A stretch of DNA of 64,000 nt. Source: Billgrantia pellis. Lineage in GTDB: Bacteria; Pseudomonadota; Gammaproteobacteria; Pseudomonadales; Halomonadaceae. Numbering within the stretch: the first letter of the stretch is position 1; every line of letters starts with the position of its first letter. The position numbers and the translations under genes were made by a program. Location: assembly GCF_008297955.1 (NCBI RefSeq), contig NZ_VTPY01000004.1, forward strand, positions 62,001 through 126,000, given 5' to 3'. Shown in pieces: positions 7,661 through 16,745 of this stretch. The notes under the pieces are model-generated. The model made no database searches. It had not been told where the DNA came from and saw only the letters and a program-made list of their open reading frames with translations.

Positions 7661-9709
7661 TCATAGCCCGGCCGCCACTCTCGTGCCCTGGTCGATGGCA
7701 CGCTTGGCGTCGAGTTCGGCGGCTTCATCGGCGCCACCGATCAGATGCACCGCGACGCCGGCCTCCTTGAGCGGCTCGAGCAGTTCACGCACCGGATCCT
7801 GCCCGGCGCAGATCACCACACTGTCCACCTCGAGCAGTCGAGGCTCTTCGTGGTGACGAATATGCAACCCTTCATCGTCGATGCCGACATACTCGCAGCC
7901 GGCCAATGCCACGACGCCGCGATGACGAAGCGACAAACGGTGCACCCAGCCGGTGGACTTGCCCAGCCCCCTGCCCGGCTTGGAGGACTTGCGCTGCAGC
8001 AGAAAGACTTGGCGCGGCGTGTCGGGGCGCATGGGTGGGCGAATGCCACCACGCTCGGCAACGCTCAGGTCGACACCCCACTCAGCGCACCATGCGTCCC
8101 GATCCAGTGCCGGATGCCCCGCGTGAGTGAGCAGTTCGGCCACGTCGAAGCCGATGCCACCGGCGCCGATGATCGCCACCCGCCGCCCCACCCGTTCGGG
8201 ATGAAGTATCGCCATGGGGTAGCTCATGACCTTGGGATGATCGATGCCCGGCAATTCGAGGCGGCGCGGACGCACACCGGAAGCGAGGATCACGGCATCG
8301 AAGGCACGCAACGTCTGCACATCCGGTTCGATGCCAAGCTTTACCGCCACACCATGCTTGTCGAGCATGACCCGGAAGTAGCGCAGGGTCTCGTCGAACT
8401 CCTCCTTGCCGGGAATCTTACGTGCCAGATTGAACTGTCCGCCCAGTTCCTTGGTACGTTCGTAGAGCACCACCCGGTGGCCGCGACGGGCGGCCGTGAG
8501 CGCCGCCGCCAACCCCGCCGGTCCGCCACCGACCACGGCGACATCGCGCGACGCCTCGGTCGGTACGATCTCAAGCTCGGTCTCGTGGCAAGCCTGAGGA
8601 TTGACCAGACAGGAGGTCAACTTGCCCTGGAACGTATGATCCAGGCACGCCTGGTTGCAGGCAATGCAGGTGTTGATTTCGTCAGCGCGCCCTTCGGCGG
8701 ACTTGGCCACCCAGGCCGGATCGGCGAGGAAAGGACGCGCCATGGACACCATGTCGGCATGTCCTTCGGCCAGGACTCGCTCGGCCACGTCGGGCATGTT
8801 GATGCGGTTGGTGGTAATCAGCGGAATCGTGAGTTCGGCCTTCATCCGCCGGGTCACTTCGGTGAAGGCCGCCCGTGGCACGCTGGTGACGATGGTAGGG
8901 ATTCGCGCCTCGTGCCAACCGATGCCGGTATTGATCATGCTGGCACCGGCCGCCTCGATGGCCCGACCCAGGGTGACGACCTCTTCCCAGGTGCTGCCCT
9001 CTTCCACCAGATCGATCATCGACAGGCGGAACACGATCAGGAACTCATCGCCTACCGCTTCACGAAGACGTCGGACGATCTCGACCGCCAAGCGCATGCG
9101 ATTTTCGAAGGCGCCGCCCCAGCGGTCGTCGCGCCGGTTGGTGCGCAAACACAGGAACTGGTTGATCAGGTAGCCTTCGGAGCCCATCACCTCGACGCCA
9201 TCATAGCCAGCCTCGCGCGCCAGCGAGGCGCAACGCACGTAGTCGACGATCTGACGCTCGATGTCTTCATCGCTGAGTTCGCGCGGCGTGAAGGGGTTGA
9301 TTGGCGCCTGGATCGGCGACGGCGCCACCAGCTCGGGCGTATAGGCGTAGCGCCCAGCATGCAAGATCTGCATGCAGAGGCGGCCGCCCTCGGCGTGCAC
9401 TGCCTCGACCACGCGGCGGTGATCCGCAACCTGCTCGGCGCGCTCCAGCGTCGCCGCTCCCTGGAAGACCGCCCCCTCCGGATTGGGCGCGATACCACCG
9501 GTAACGATCAAACCGACGCCTTGGCGAGCACGCTCGGCATAGAAGGTCGCCAGGCGCTCGAAGCCGTGGGGCGCCTCTTCGAGGTTGGTATGCATGGAAC
9601 CCATCAGCACGCGGTTGGGCAGGGTCAGGTGGCCCACCTCGAGCGGACGGAAAAGATGAGGATAGTGCACGCCAAACTCCTCCTGAGATTCGGTCACGGT
9701 TGCATTCAA
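7661..9709 (-). CDS. fadH: NADPH-dependent 2,4-dienoyl-CoA reductase
   Basis: A 682-residue flavoprotein of the FadH/old yellow enzyme family, which reduces 2,4-dienoyl-CoA so that unsaturated fatty acids can enter beta-oxidation. Domains in order: FMN-binding TIM barrel (about 15-345, with HAGRYAY and GYLINQFLCLRTNRRDDRWGG), a [4Fe-4S] cysteine cluster in CIACNQACLDHTFQGKLTSC, then FAD- and NADPH-binding Rossmann domains (AVVGGGPAGLAAALTAARRG and AIIGAGGIGFDVAELL). Length and domain order match full-length FadH. It stands alone on the minus strand, downstream of the tRNA operon and upstream of prkA. The related family includes trimethylamine dehydrogenase, but this sequence fits dienoyl-CoA reductase best. 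Confidence 0.94.
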   Translation of the reverse strand: MNATVTESQEEFGVHYPHLFRPLEVGHLTLPNRVLMGSMHTNLEEAPHGFERLATFYAERARQGVGLIVTGGIAPNPEGAVFQGAATLERAEQVADHRRVVEAVHAEGGRLCMQILHAGRYAYTPELVAPSPIQAPINPFTPRELSDEDIERQIVDYVRCASLAREAGYDGVEVMGSEGYLINQFLCLRTNRRDDRWGGAFENRMRLAVEIVRRLREAVGDEFLIVFRLSMIDLVEEGSTWEEVVTLGRAIEAAGASMINTGIGWHEARIPTIVTSVPRAAFTEVTRRMKAELTIPLITTNRINMPDVAERVLAEGHADMVSMARPFLADPAWVAKSAEGRADEINTCIACNQACLDHTFQGKLTSCLVNPQACHETELEIVPTEASRDVAVVGGGPAGLAAALTAARRGHRVVLYERTKELGGQFNLARKIPGKEEFDETLRYFRVMLDKHGVAVKLGIEPDVQTLRAFDAVILASGVRPRRLELPGIDHPKVMSYPMAILHPERVGRRVAIIGAGGIGFDVAELLTHAGHPALDRDAWCAEWGVDLSVAERGGIRPPMRPDTPRQVFLLQRKSSKPGRGLGKSTGWVHRLSLRHRGVVALAGCEYVGIDDEGLHIRHHEEPRLLEVDSVVICAGQDPVRELLEPLKEAGVAVHLIGGADEAAELDAKRAIDQGTRVAAGL

Positions 9710-9839
9710 ACAACTGTATGATAGCCAGGCGGAGAGCGCAAAGAAAAAGACGTCCGCCCAGGACGGACCGGAACCAAGCCACCCACGACGCGAGGCGTCG
9801 GGCCTTCGCGCTGACGCGAACGGAGAGAGTATAGACGAA

Positions 9840-9870
9840 ACGAGAAACCCCGAGCCGCAGGGCTCGGGGT
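9840..9870 (-). terminator. Intrinsic terminator of the tRNA operon
   Basis: A 9-bp GC-rich stem (CCCCGAGCC / GGCTCGGGG, 9848-9869) with a 4-base loop. On the minus strand it is followed by TTTCTCGTTT. It lies 14 bases past the last tRNA-Asp and fits a Rho-independent terminator for the tRNA transcript. Confidence 0.85.
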
Positions 9871-9882
9871 CGGAATTCGCAA

Positions 9883-9959
9883 TGGCGGACCGGACGGGAC
9901 TCGAACCCGCGACCTCCGGCGTGACAGGCCGGCATTCTAACCGACTGAACTACCGGTCC
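9883..9959 (-). tRNA. tRNA-Asp (GTC)
   Basis: A 77-nt cloverleaf with acceptor GGACCGG/CCGGTCC, anticodon loop CTGTCAC (anticodon GTC), T-loop GTTCGAGTC and encoded CCA. It is the last gene of a five-tRNA operon. It differs from the two other Asp copies in the D-loop (TCGGTT instead of TTGGTT). Confidence 0.97.
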
Positions 9960-9962
9960 GCG

Positions 9963-10039
9963 TGGTGGGTGATACCGGACTCGAACCAGTGACCCCCAGC
10001 ATGTGAGGCTGGTGCTCTAACCAACTGAGCTAATCACCC
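9963..10039 (-). tRNA. tRNA-Val (CAC)
   Basis: A 77-nt tRNA with acceptor GGGTGAT/ATCACCC, anticodon loop CTCACAT (anticodon CAC, reading GUG), T-arm GGTTCGAGTCC and encoded CCA. It lies only 3 bases upstream of the last tRNA-Asp. CAC-anticodon valine tRNA is one of two valine isoacceptors in this operon. Confidence 0.95.
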
Positions 10040-10086
10040 ACGGGTATCGCATCGCTGCGATGAGGACTTGCCATACCAGGACATCG

Positions 10087-10163
10087 TGGCGGACCGGACG
10101 GGACTCGAACCCGCGACCTCCGGCGTGACAGGCCGGCATTCTAACCAACTGAACTACCGGTCC
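10087..10163 (-). tRNA. tRNA-Asp (GTC)
   Basis: A 77-nt cloverleaf with anticodon loop CTGTCAC (GTC) and encoded CCA. It appears identical to the copy at 10193-10269 and is the middle gene of the tRNA operon. Confidence 0.97.
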
Positions 10164-10192
10164 ACAACAGATGACGCTAGCGCTGGAAACGA

Positions 10193-10269
10193 TGGCGGAC
10201 CGGACGGGACTCGAACCCGCGACCTCCGGCGTGACAGGCCGGCATTCTAACCAACTGAACTACCGGTCC
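10193..10269 (-). tRNA. tRNA-Asp (GTC)
   Basis: A 77-nt cloverleaf with anticodon GTC and encoded CCA, second in transcription order. It appears identical to the copy at 10087-10163, consistent with tandem duplication. Confidence 0.97.
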
Positions 10270-10324
10270 GCTGCTGTTTCCTACGTGATCACTCCCGTCG
10301 CTATCGCTTGGTGCTCGAAAGCGA

Positions 10325-10400
10325 TGGTGGGTGGTACAGGGTTCGAACCTGTGACCCCCAGCTTGTAAGGCTGGTGCTCTCCCAGCTGAGCTAACCACCC
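10325..10400 (-). tRNA. tRNA-Val (TAC)
   Basis: A 76-nt tRNA with acceptor GGGTGGT/ACCACCC, anticodon loop CTTACAA (anticodon TAC), T-arm AGGTTCGAACC and encoded CCA. It is the first gene of the tRNA operon, 16 bases downstream of a strong -10 element. Confidence 0.97.
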
Positions 10401-10416
10401 GGTCACGTGGCGCTGA

Positions 10417-10444
10417 ATTCTACAGTGATCGGCTTGGTTGTCAA
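10417..10444 (-). promoter_or_regulatory. Sigma-70 promoter of the tRNA operon
   Basis: On the minus strand TTGACA (10439-10444), 16 bases, then TAGAAT (10417-10422), with a GC-rich discriminator (GCGCC) before the first tRNA. This is the classic arrangement for a strong, stringently controlled stable-RNA promoter. Confidence 0.8.
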
Positions 10445-10537
10445 TGCCTTTCGCCGCTTATCGTCGTCGGCGGATGCCAGCCACGTGGCACGAACCGGTC
10501 CCGGCTCGTCTGTAGCCCGCATCAACCGTGGCACGGG

Positions 10538-11266
10538 TTATGTCGCCGCCCGTTTTTCGCGCATGAAAGCGGCGATCGCCGCCGCCCCTTTCTCGATCAG
10601 GCCCTCCTGGGTATGCCCCGAGGCCCGGCGAGGCTTCCAGTCGTGATCGCCATCCTCCAGCCAATGCACTCGTGCCGCCCCCAGCGCGTAGCCATTGACC
10701 TCCTCACGCGTGCCGAAGGGATCGCGACTGCCCTGCACCACCAGGGTAGGACAGTCGATCAGCGGCCAATGCGACAGGCGGAGGCTGTCGGGCGCGCCGG
10801 GCGGATGGAAAGGGTAGCCGCACAGCACCAGGCCGGCGACGCGATCACGTGCCGCCAGCAGGCTGGCCGCACGTCCGCCCATCGATTTGCCACCGAGCCA
10901 CAGAGTACCTCCTTGCGGATGTGTCAGAATGTCGCACCAGTGCGACAATTCTTCTACGAGGCGGTCAATGCGTGGCGGCGGTATTCGCCTCGCTTCCCGC
11001 CGCATGCGTTGCATGTAGGCGAACTCGATTGCCAGGGTCTGCACCCCCTGTTCGCCGAGCGCATCACGCAAATGACTCATGTAGGCCGAGGACTGCCCAG
11101 CCCCCGCACCATGGGCGATCAGCAGGCGTCCGGCACTTCCGTCGCCACGAATATCGAGCGGACCGTAGCCTTCGACCAGCCAGTGGCCGGGTTGCCGATC
11201 GAGCCCCCGCTCGCGCAGCGAGAGGGGGCCAATGGCTAACGGAGTAAAACGTGCAAAGTTCGACAC
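10538..11266 (-). CDS. Alpha/beta hydrolase, KANL3/Tex30 type
   Basis: A 242-residue cytosolic alpha/beta-hydrolase. The nucleophile elbow is GKSMGG with S128; the oxyanion region is LLIAHGAGAGQSS; the acid is likely the D in VVQGSRDPFG and the histidine lies in WLEDGDHDWKPR. This arrangement matches the bacterial KANL3/Tex30 hydrolase group, whose substrates are unknown. It is divergent from the cbb3 operon; its start codon (11264-11266) lies inside the FNR-like box at 11260-11273, so the two units may share control. Confidence 0.85.
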   Translation of the reverse strand: MSNFARFTPLAIGPLSLRERGLDRQPGHWLVEGYGPLDIRGDGSAGRLLIAHGAGAGQSSAYMSHLRDALGEQGVQTLAIEFAYMQRMRREARRIPPPRIDRLVEELSHWCDILTHPQGGTLWLGGKSMGGRAASLLAARDRVAGLVLCGYPFHPPGAPDSLRLSHWPLIDCPTLVVQGSRDPFGTREEVNGYALGAARVHWLEDGDHDWKPRRASGHTQEGLIEKGAAAIAAFMREKRAAT

Positions 11267-11273
11267 GCGTCAA
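11260..11273 (+). promoter_or_regulatory. FNR/Anr-like box upstream of ccoN
   Basis: TCGAC-ACGC-GTCAA matches the FNR/Anr consensus TTGAY-N4-RTCAA with one mismatch. A candidate -10 TAGAAT lies at 11328-11333, placing the box near -73 relative to the likely transcription start, compatible with class I activation. The regulator gene fnr lies at the far end of the same cluster. Confidence 0.55.
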
Positions 11274-11426
11274 ATTCCTATACGAGTTTCGCCTGTATCC
11301 TTGTTTCAGTCTGTCAGGCGGCTGCGCTAGAATCCGCCCTGCTTTCTGACCTGCATCACCCACCGGGGACCCCGTCATGGCCATCGCCATCGCGAGTTCC
11401 CGATACGCGTTCGATGGGAACCTGAC

Positions 11427-12854
<1,428 letters not shown>

Positions 12855-12876
12855 GCAACCGGGGAAACCGACACCA

Positions 12877-13485
12877 ATGAAACACGAGATCGTCGAAAAG
12901 AACGTTGGCCTGCTCGCCGTGCTGATTCTGGTGGTGATCAGCTTCGGCGGCCTGGCCGAGATCGTGCCGCTGTTCTTCCAGAAACAGACCACGGAACCGG
13001 TCGACGGCCTGCGCCCCCTCTCGGCGCTGGAGCTGGAAGGTCGCGACATCTACCGCCGCGAGGGCTGCGTGGGCTGCCACTCGCAGATGATCCGCCCGTT
13101 CCGCGCCGAGACCGAGCGTTATGGCCACTACAGCGTGGCCGGCGAGTCGGTCTACGAGCATAACTTCCTGTGGGGCTCCAAGCGCACCGGCCCGGATCTG
13201 GCCCGCGTCGGCGGTCGCTACAGCGACGACTGGCACCGCGCCCACATGTATAACCCGCGTGACGTGGTACCGGAATCGGTGATGCCCGCCTACCCCTGGC
13301 TATTCGAGCGCACGCTCGACGGCAAGGATACCCCGCGCAAGATGGAAGTCTTGCGTGACCTGGGCGTGCCCTACACCGACGAGGACATCGAAGGCGCCAC
13401 GCGCGAAGTGCGTGGCCAGCAGGAGATCACGGCGCTGGTGGCCTATCTGCAGCAGCTGGGAACCGTGCTCGAGGGCACGCGTTGA
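12877..13485 (+). CDS. ccoO: cbb3-type cytochrome c oxidase subunit II
   Basis: A 202-residue membrane-anchored monohaem cytochrome c. An N-terminal membrane helix (about residues 10-34) is followed by a periplasmic domain with haem-binding C64-V-G-C67-H68 ([13 protein letters not shown]) and a distal methionine region (VMPAYPW). It passes electrons from CcoP to CcoN. Its stop overlaps the start area of ccoQ. Confidence 0.97.
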   Translation: MKHEIVEKNVGLLAVLILVVISFGGLAEIVPLFFQKQTTEPVDGLRPLSALELEGRDIYRREGCVGCHSQMIRPFRAETERYGHYSVAGESVYEHNFLWGSKRTGPDLARVGGRYSDDWHRAHMYNPRDVVPESVMPAYPWLFERTLDGKDTPRKMEVLRDLGVPYTDEDIEGATREVRGQQEITALVAYLQQLGTVLEGTR

Positions 13486-13487
13486 TC

Positions 13488-13727
13488 ATGGATACCGGGA
13501 CCTTCCGAGGCATCATCACCGGCCTTCTGATCATCGCCTTCCTCGGCATCACCTGGTGGGCCTACTCCCGGCGGCGCAAGCCGGACTTCGACGAGGCGGC
13601 CCAACTGCCTTTCGCCGACGATGACGAGCAATCGAACCGAGACAGCAGCGCCTCGCAGCAGCGCTCGCTCCGCGAGCAGGCAAGCGAAGCCGATTCCCGT
13701 AAAGACAGGGGAGACGAAAACGCATGA
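13488..13727 (+). CDS. ccoQ: cbb3-type oxidase small subunit CcoQ
   Basis: A 79-residue single-helix protein (hydrophobic residues about 8-26, then YSRRRKPDFDEAA), typical of CcoQ, which helps stabilise the CcoP-core complex. ATG 13488 is 2 bases after the ccoO stop; a TTG at 13482 that overlaps that stop is an alternative start. The C-terminal tail is unusually long, charged and serine-rich compared with the roughly 55-60 residues of many CcoQ proteins. It overlaps ccoP by 4 bases, suggesting translational coupling. Confidence 0.88.
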   Translation: MDTGTFRGIITGLLIIAFLGITWWAYSRRRKPDFDEAAQLPFADDDEQSNRDSSASQQRSLREQASEADSRKDRGDENA

Positions 13728-14653
13728 GTAATCTTTGGGATGACTCCCTTTCCGGGTTCTGGAGCGCCTGGATCATCTTGATAACGCTGGGCTCCATCGC
13801 CTTCGCTTTCTGGATCCTGTATGCCAATCGCAAGACCGACAAGGTGCCCGATGCCGACGGCAACGTGGAAACCACCGGCCATACCGCCGACGAGATCGAG
13901 GAGTATGACAACCCGCTGCCGCGTTGGTGGTTCCAGCTCTATGTCGGTACCGTGGTGTTCTCGCTGGGCTATCTGCTGCTCTATCCGGGCCTGGGCAACT
14001 TCGCCGGCCTGCTCGGCTGGAGCCAAGAAGGGCAGTGGGAGGAGGAAGTCGCCAGAGCCGAGGAGCACTTCACGCCGATCTTTGCTCAGTATCAGGAGAT
14101 CCCCATCCCCGAACTGGCCCAGGACGCCGAAGCCATGCAGGTGGGTGAGCGCATCTTCCTCAACAATTGTGCGGTGTGTCACGGTTCCAACGCGCGCGGC
14201 GGCTACGGCTTTCCCAACCTGACCGACGATGACTGGCTCTACGGCGGCGAACCCGAGCACATCGTCACCACCCTGGTGCGCGGTCGCAACGGCCTGATGC
14301 CCTCGTGGCAACAGCTCGGCGAGGAGAATATCGAGAACGTCGCCAACCATGTGCTGTCGCTCTCGAACCTGGAGCACGACGCCGAGCGTGCCGAGCAGGG
14401 CGCCGCCGTGTTCTCCTCGGTATGCGCCGCATGTCACGGACCCGACGGCACCGGCAACCAGGCATTGGGTGCCCCCAACCTGACCAACAATACCTGGCTC
14501 TATCTGGCCCCGGGCCAGAGCGTTCTCGATTCAGTGCGCCAGACCCTGCGCAACGGCCGCAACGGCCATATGCCGGCGCAGGAAGCCTATATCGGCGAGG
14601 AGCGTGTCCACCTGGTCGCCGCCTACGTCTACAGCCTGCGCGAGCGCGACTGA
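13724..14653 (+). CDS. ccoP: cbb3-type cytochrome c oxidase subunit III (dihaem)
   Basis: A 309-residue dihaem cytochrome c. Two N-terminal membrane helices (about 12-33 and 70-88), joined by the conserved DEIEEYDNPLPRWW segment, are followed by two periplasmic c-type domains: C149-AV-C152-H153 and C234-AA-C237-H238. It receives electrons from soluble cytochrome c and hands them to CcoO. The four-base overlap with ccoQ and the downstream stem-loop mark it as the last gene of the structural operon. Confidence 0.97.
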   Translation: MSNLWDDSLSGFWSAWIILITLGSIAFAFWILYANRKTDKVPDADGNVETTGHTADEIEEYDNPLPRWWFQLYVGTVVFSLGYLLLYPGLGNFAGLLGWSQEGQWEEEVARAEEHFTPIFAQYQEIPIPELAQDAEAMQVGERIFLNNCAVCHGSNARGGYGFPNLTDDDWLYGGEPEHIVTTLVRGRNGLMPSWQQLGEENIENVANHVLSLSNLEHDAERAEQGAAVFSSVCAACHGPDGTGNQALGAPNLTNNTWLYLAPGQSVLDSVRQTLRNGRNGHMPAQEAYIGEERVHLVAAYVYSLRERD

Positions 14654-14669
14654 AGCCAGCCGCCCAGAC

Positions 14670-14700
14670 GGGGACGTGCGACCCGCGGTCGCACATCCCC
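14670..14700 (+). terminator. Stem-loop after ccoP
   Basis: Arms GTGCGACC / GGTCGCAC (14676-14694) extended by GGGG/CCCC with one mismatch. It forms a stable hairpin directly after ccoNOQP but has no T-run, so it may be an attenuator or mRNA-stabilising structure rather than a full terminator. Confidence 0.5.
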
Positions 14701-14722
14701 GCCTCGCGACGGGCGCCCGATA

Positions 14723-14741
14723 CAATGAAGCCACTTCATTG
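14723..14741. promoter_or_regulatory. Perfect 8-bp inverted repeat upstream of ccoG
   Basis: CAATGAAG-CCA-CTTCATTG, a perfect dyad in the short gap between the ccoP stem-loop and ccoG, about 40 bases before the ccoG start. It does not fit the FNR consensus and could be an operator for the assembly genes. Confidence 0.4.
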
Positions 14742-14779
14742 CCTACCCCTGCGGGCTCCGCGCCCGCCGCGAGTCCGAT

Positions 14780-16219
14780 ATGATGGAAAGAATCCCCACC
14801 CGGGACGTGAGCCACGACAGCGTGGACCCACAACGGTCGCACGATGCGATCCGTCAGGACATGTATGCCAAGCGGCGCCATATTTATGTGCGCGAGATCA
14901 AGGGATTGTTCCAGCGGCTGCGGCGCGGGGCCAACTGGTTCCTGATGCTCGCCTTCTTCGGCCTGCCGTGGCTCACCTGGGGCGACCGTCCGCTAATCTG
15001 GTTCGACTTGCCGGGGCGTGAATTCCACCTCTTCGCCGCCACTTTCTACCCTCAGGAATTCATCCTGTTGTCGTGGCTGCTGATCATCTGCGCCTTCGGC
15101 CTGTTCTTCATCACCGTCTTCGCCGGCCGCGTTTGGTGCGGCTATACCTGCCCGCAGAGCGTCTGGACCTTCCTGTTCATCTGGGTGGAGCATCGCCTGG
15201 AAGGCTCGCGCAACCGCCGCATCAAGCTCGACAAACAACCGCTGACCTTCGACAAGGCCTGGCGCAAGACCGCCAAGCACGCGGTCTGGCTCACCATCGC
15301 CCTGGCCACCGGTGTCACCTTCGTCGGCTATTTCACCCCGATCCGCGAGCTGGTGGCCGACCTGCCCACGCTCCAGGCGCATGGTTGGTCCTACTTCTGG
15401 GTCGGTTTCTTTCTCGTCTTCACCTATCTCAACGCCGGCTGGCTGCGCGAGCAGGTGTGCATTTACATGTGCCCCTACGCCCGCTTCCAGGGTGTGATGT
15501 TCGATCGCAACACATTGATCGTCTCCTACGATGCGCACCGCGGCGACCCCCGCGGTGCGCGCAAGAAAACCCTCACCCACGCACAGGCGCGCGAGGCCGG
15601 CCATGGCGACTGCGTCGATTGCGACCTCTGCGTCCAGGTCTGCCCCACCGGCATCGATATCCGTGACGGGCTGCAATACGAATGCATCACCTGCGCTGCC
15701 TGCATCGACGCCTGCGACAGCGTGATGGACCGGATGGGTTATCCCCGGGGATTGATTCGCTATACCACGGAGAACGCTCTGGAAGGAAAGCGGTCTCATG
15801 TGCTGCGCCCACGCCTGCTCGGTTACCTGGCGGCACTGCTGGTGATGATCGGCCTGTTCGTGTGGGCCCTGGGCGAGCGGATACCGCTCGACTTCGAGGC
15901 CGAGCGCGAACGTGGCCAGCTCTACCAGATGACGCGCGAGGGGCGCATCAGCAACGTCTATACCTTGACCGTACGCAATCGCGACGACCGCGACCACGAC
16001 TACCGTCTCGAGGTCAGCGGCCTGCCCGCACTCGACCTTGATAACGACACGCTGCGCGTCCCGGCCGGCGCCTCGCGCACCTTCGCCATCCAGGTGACCG
16101 TGGCACCCGACGCCATCGAACGGCCCAGTCACCCCATTGTGCTTCATCTGCAATCGCGTCAGGACGAAGACATTGCCCTCGACCGCGAGACGCGCTTCAT
16201 CGGCGAGAATCGGAGATAA
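14780..16219 (+). CDS. ccoG: cbb3 oxidase assembly protein CcoG (RdxA/FixG)
   Basis: A 479-residue membrane iron-sulfur protein, reported in other bacteria to reduce Cu(II) to Cu(I) for oxidase assembly. About five membrane helices occur, with CGYTCPQSVWTF and CIYMCPYARFQGVMFD cysteine pairs, then a 2x[4Fe-4S] ferredoxin domain (CVDCDLCVQVCPTGIDI and CITCAACIDACD) and a C-terminal Ig-like periplasmic domain from about residue 370. The frame opens with two adjacent ATGs (14780 and 14783). It begins the assembly operon ccoGHIS, 126 bases after ccoP. Confidence 0.96.
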   Translation: MMERIPTRDVSHDSVDPQRSHDAIRQDMYAKRRHIYVREIKGLFQRLRRGANWFLMLAFFGLPWLTWGDRPLIWFDLPGREFHLFAATFYPQEFILLSWLLIICAFGLFFITVFAGRVWCGYTCPQSVWTFLFIWVEHRLEGSRNRRIKLDKQPLTFDKAWRKTAKHAVWLTIALATGVTFVGYFTPIRELVADLPTLQAHGWSYFWVGFFLVFTYLNAGWLREQVCIYMCPYARFQGVMFDRNTLIVSYDAHRGDPRGARKKTLTHAQAREAGHGDCVDCDLCVQVCPTGIDIRDGLQYECITCAACIDACDSVMDRMGYPRGLIRYTTENALEGKRSHVLRPRLLGYLAALLVMIGLFVWALGERIPLDFEAERERGQLYQMTREGRISNVYTLTVRNRDDRDHDYRLEVSGLPALDLDNDTLRVPAGASRTFAIQVTVAPDAIERPSHPIVLHLQSRQDEDIALDRETRFIGENRR

Positions 16220-16224
16220 CGAAC

Positions 16225-16734
16225 ATGACGTCCCCTTCCCCCTGGTACAAGCAGTTCTGGCCCTGGTTTCTGATCGGCCTGCTGTTCTCGGCGATCGCCG
16301 TCAGCACCACTTTCGCCGTGCTGTCGGTGCGCTCGTTCGACGGCCTGGTCCAGGAGGATTACTACGAACACGGACGCGCCATCAACATGGAGCTCGCCAA
16401 GCAGCAGCGCGCCCACGAGCTGGGTCTCGCCGCCGAGCTGCGCATCGATCCGCTGACCAGCGACATCGTCATACAGCTGGACGGAGAAGACCGCCCGGAT
16501 CGGCTCTACCTGAAAATGATCTTTCCCACGGAGGACGATCGCGACCAGGAGCTCGTTCTCGAGCACGCTCGTGATGGCCTCTACCTAGGCCAGGCACCCG
16601 ACAATCTCCGCTACCGCTGGTACCTGCAGCTTCATCCCAGCGCCGAACGGCCCGAATGGCGCCTGGTGGGCGAGGTGACGCTTCCCAGCGAGGAGAGCTT
16701 CGCCATGACCCCGGGTGTCCCGGTACGCAGTTGA
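16225..16734 (+). CDS. ccoH: FixH/CcoH family protein
   Basis: A 169-residue protein with one N-terminal membrane helix (about residues 11-33) and a periplasmic beta-rich domain. The segment VQEDYYEHGRAINMELAKQ is characteristic of FixH/CcoH, which contacts CcoN and CcoP during maturation. It starts 5 bases after ccoG and is followed within 12 bases by the ccoI start, so it lies inside the ccoGHIS operon. Confidence 0.92.
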   Translation: MTSPSPWYKQFWPWFLIGLLFSAIAVSTTFAVLSVRSFDGLVQEDYYEHGRAINMELAKQQRAHELGLAAELRIDPLTSDIVIQLDGEDRPDRLYLKMIFPTEDDRDQELVLEHARDGLYLGQAPDNLRYRWYLQLHPSAERPEWRLVGEVTLPSEESFAMTPGVPVRS

Positions 16735-16745
16735 CGCAAGCCACC

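Noticed and set aside
9883-10400. Repeated near-identical segments with similar spacing that look like a CRISPR-like array
   Set aside because: They fold as five tRNA genes with anticodons GTC, CAC and TAC, a promoter and a terminator.
9700-10420. tRNA cluster as an integration site for a mobile element
   Set aside because: No integrase, direct-repeat tRNA fragment or composition shift is seen on either side.
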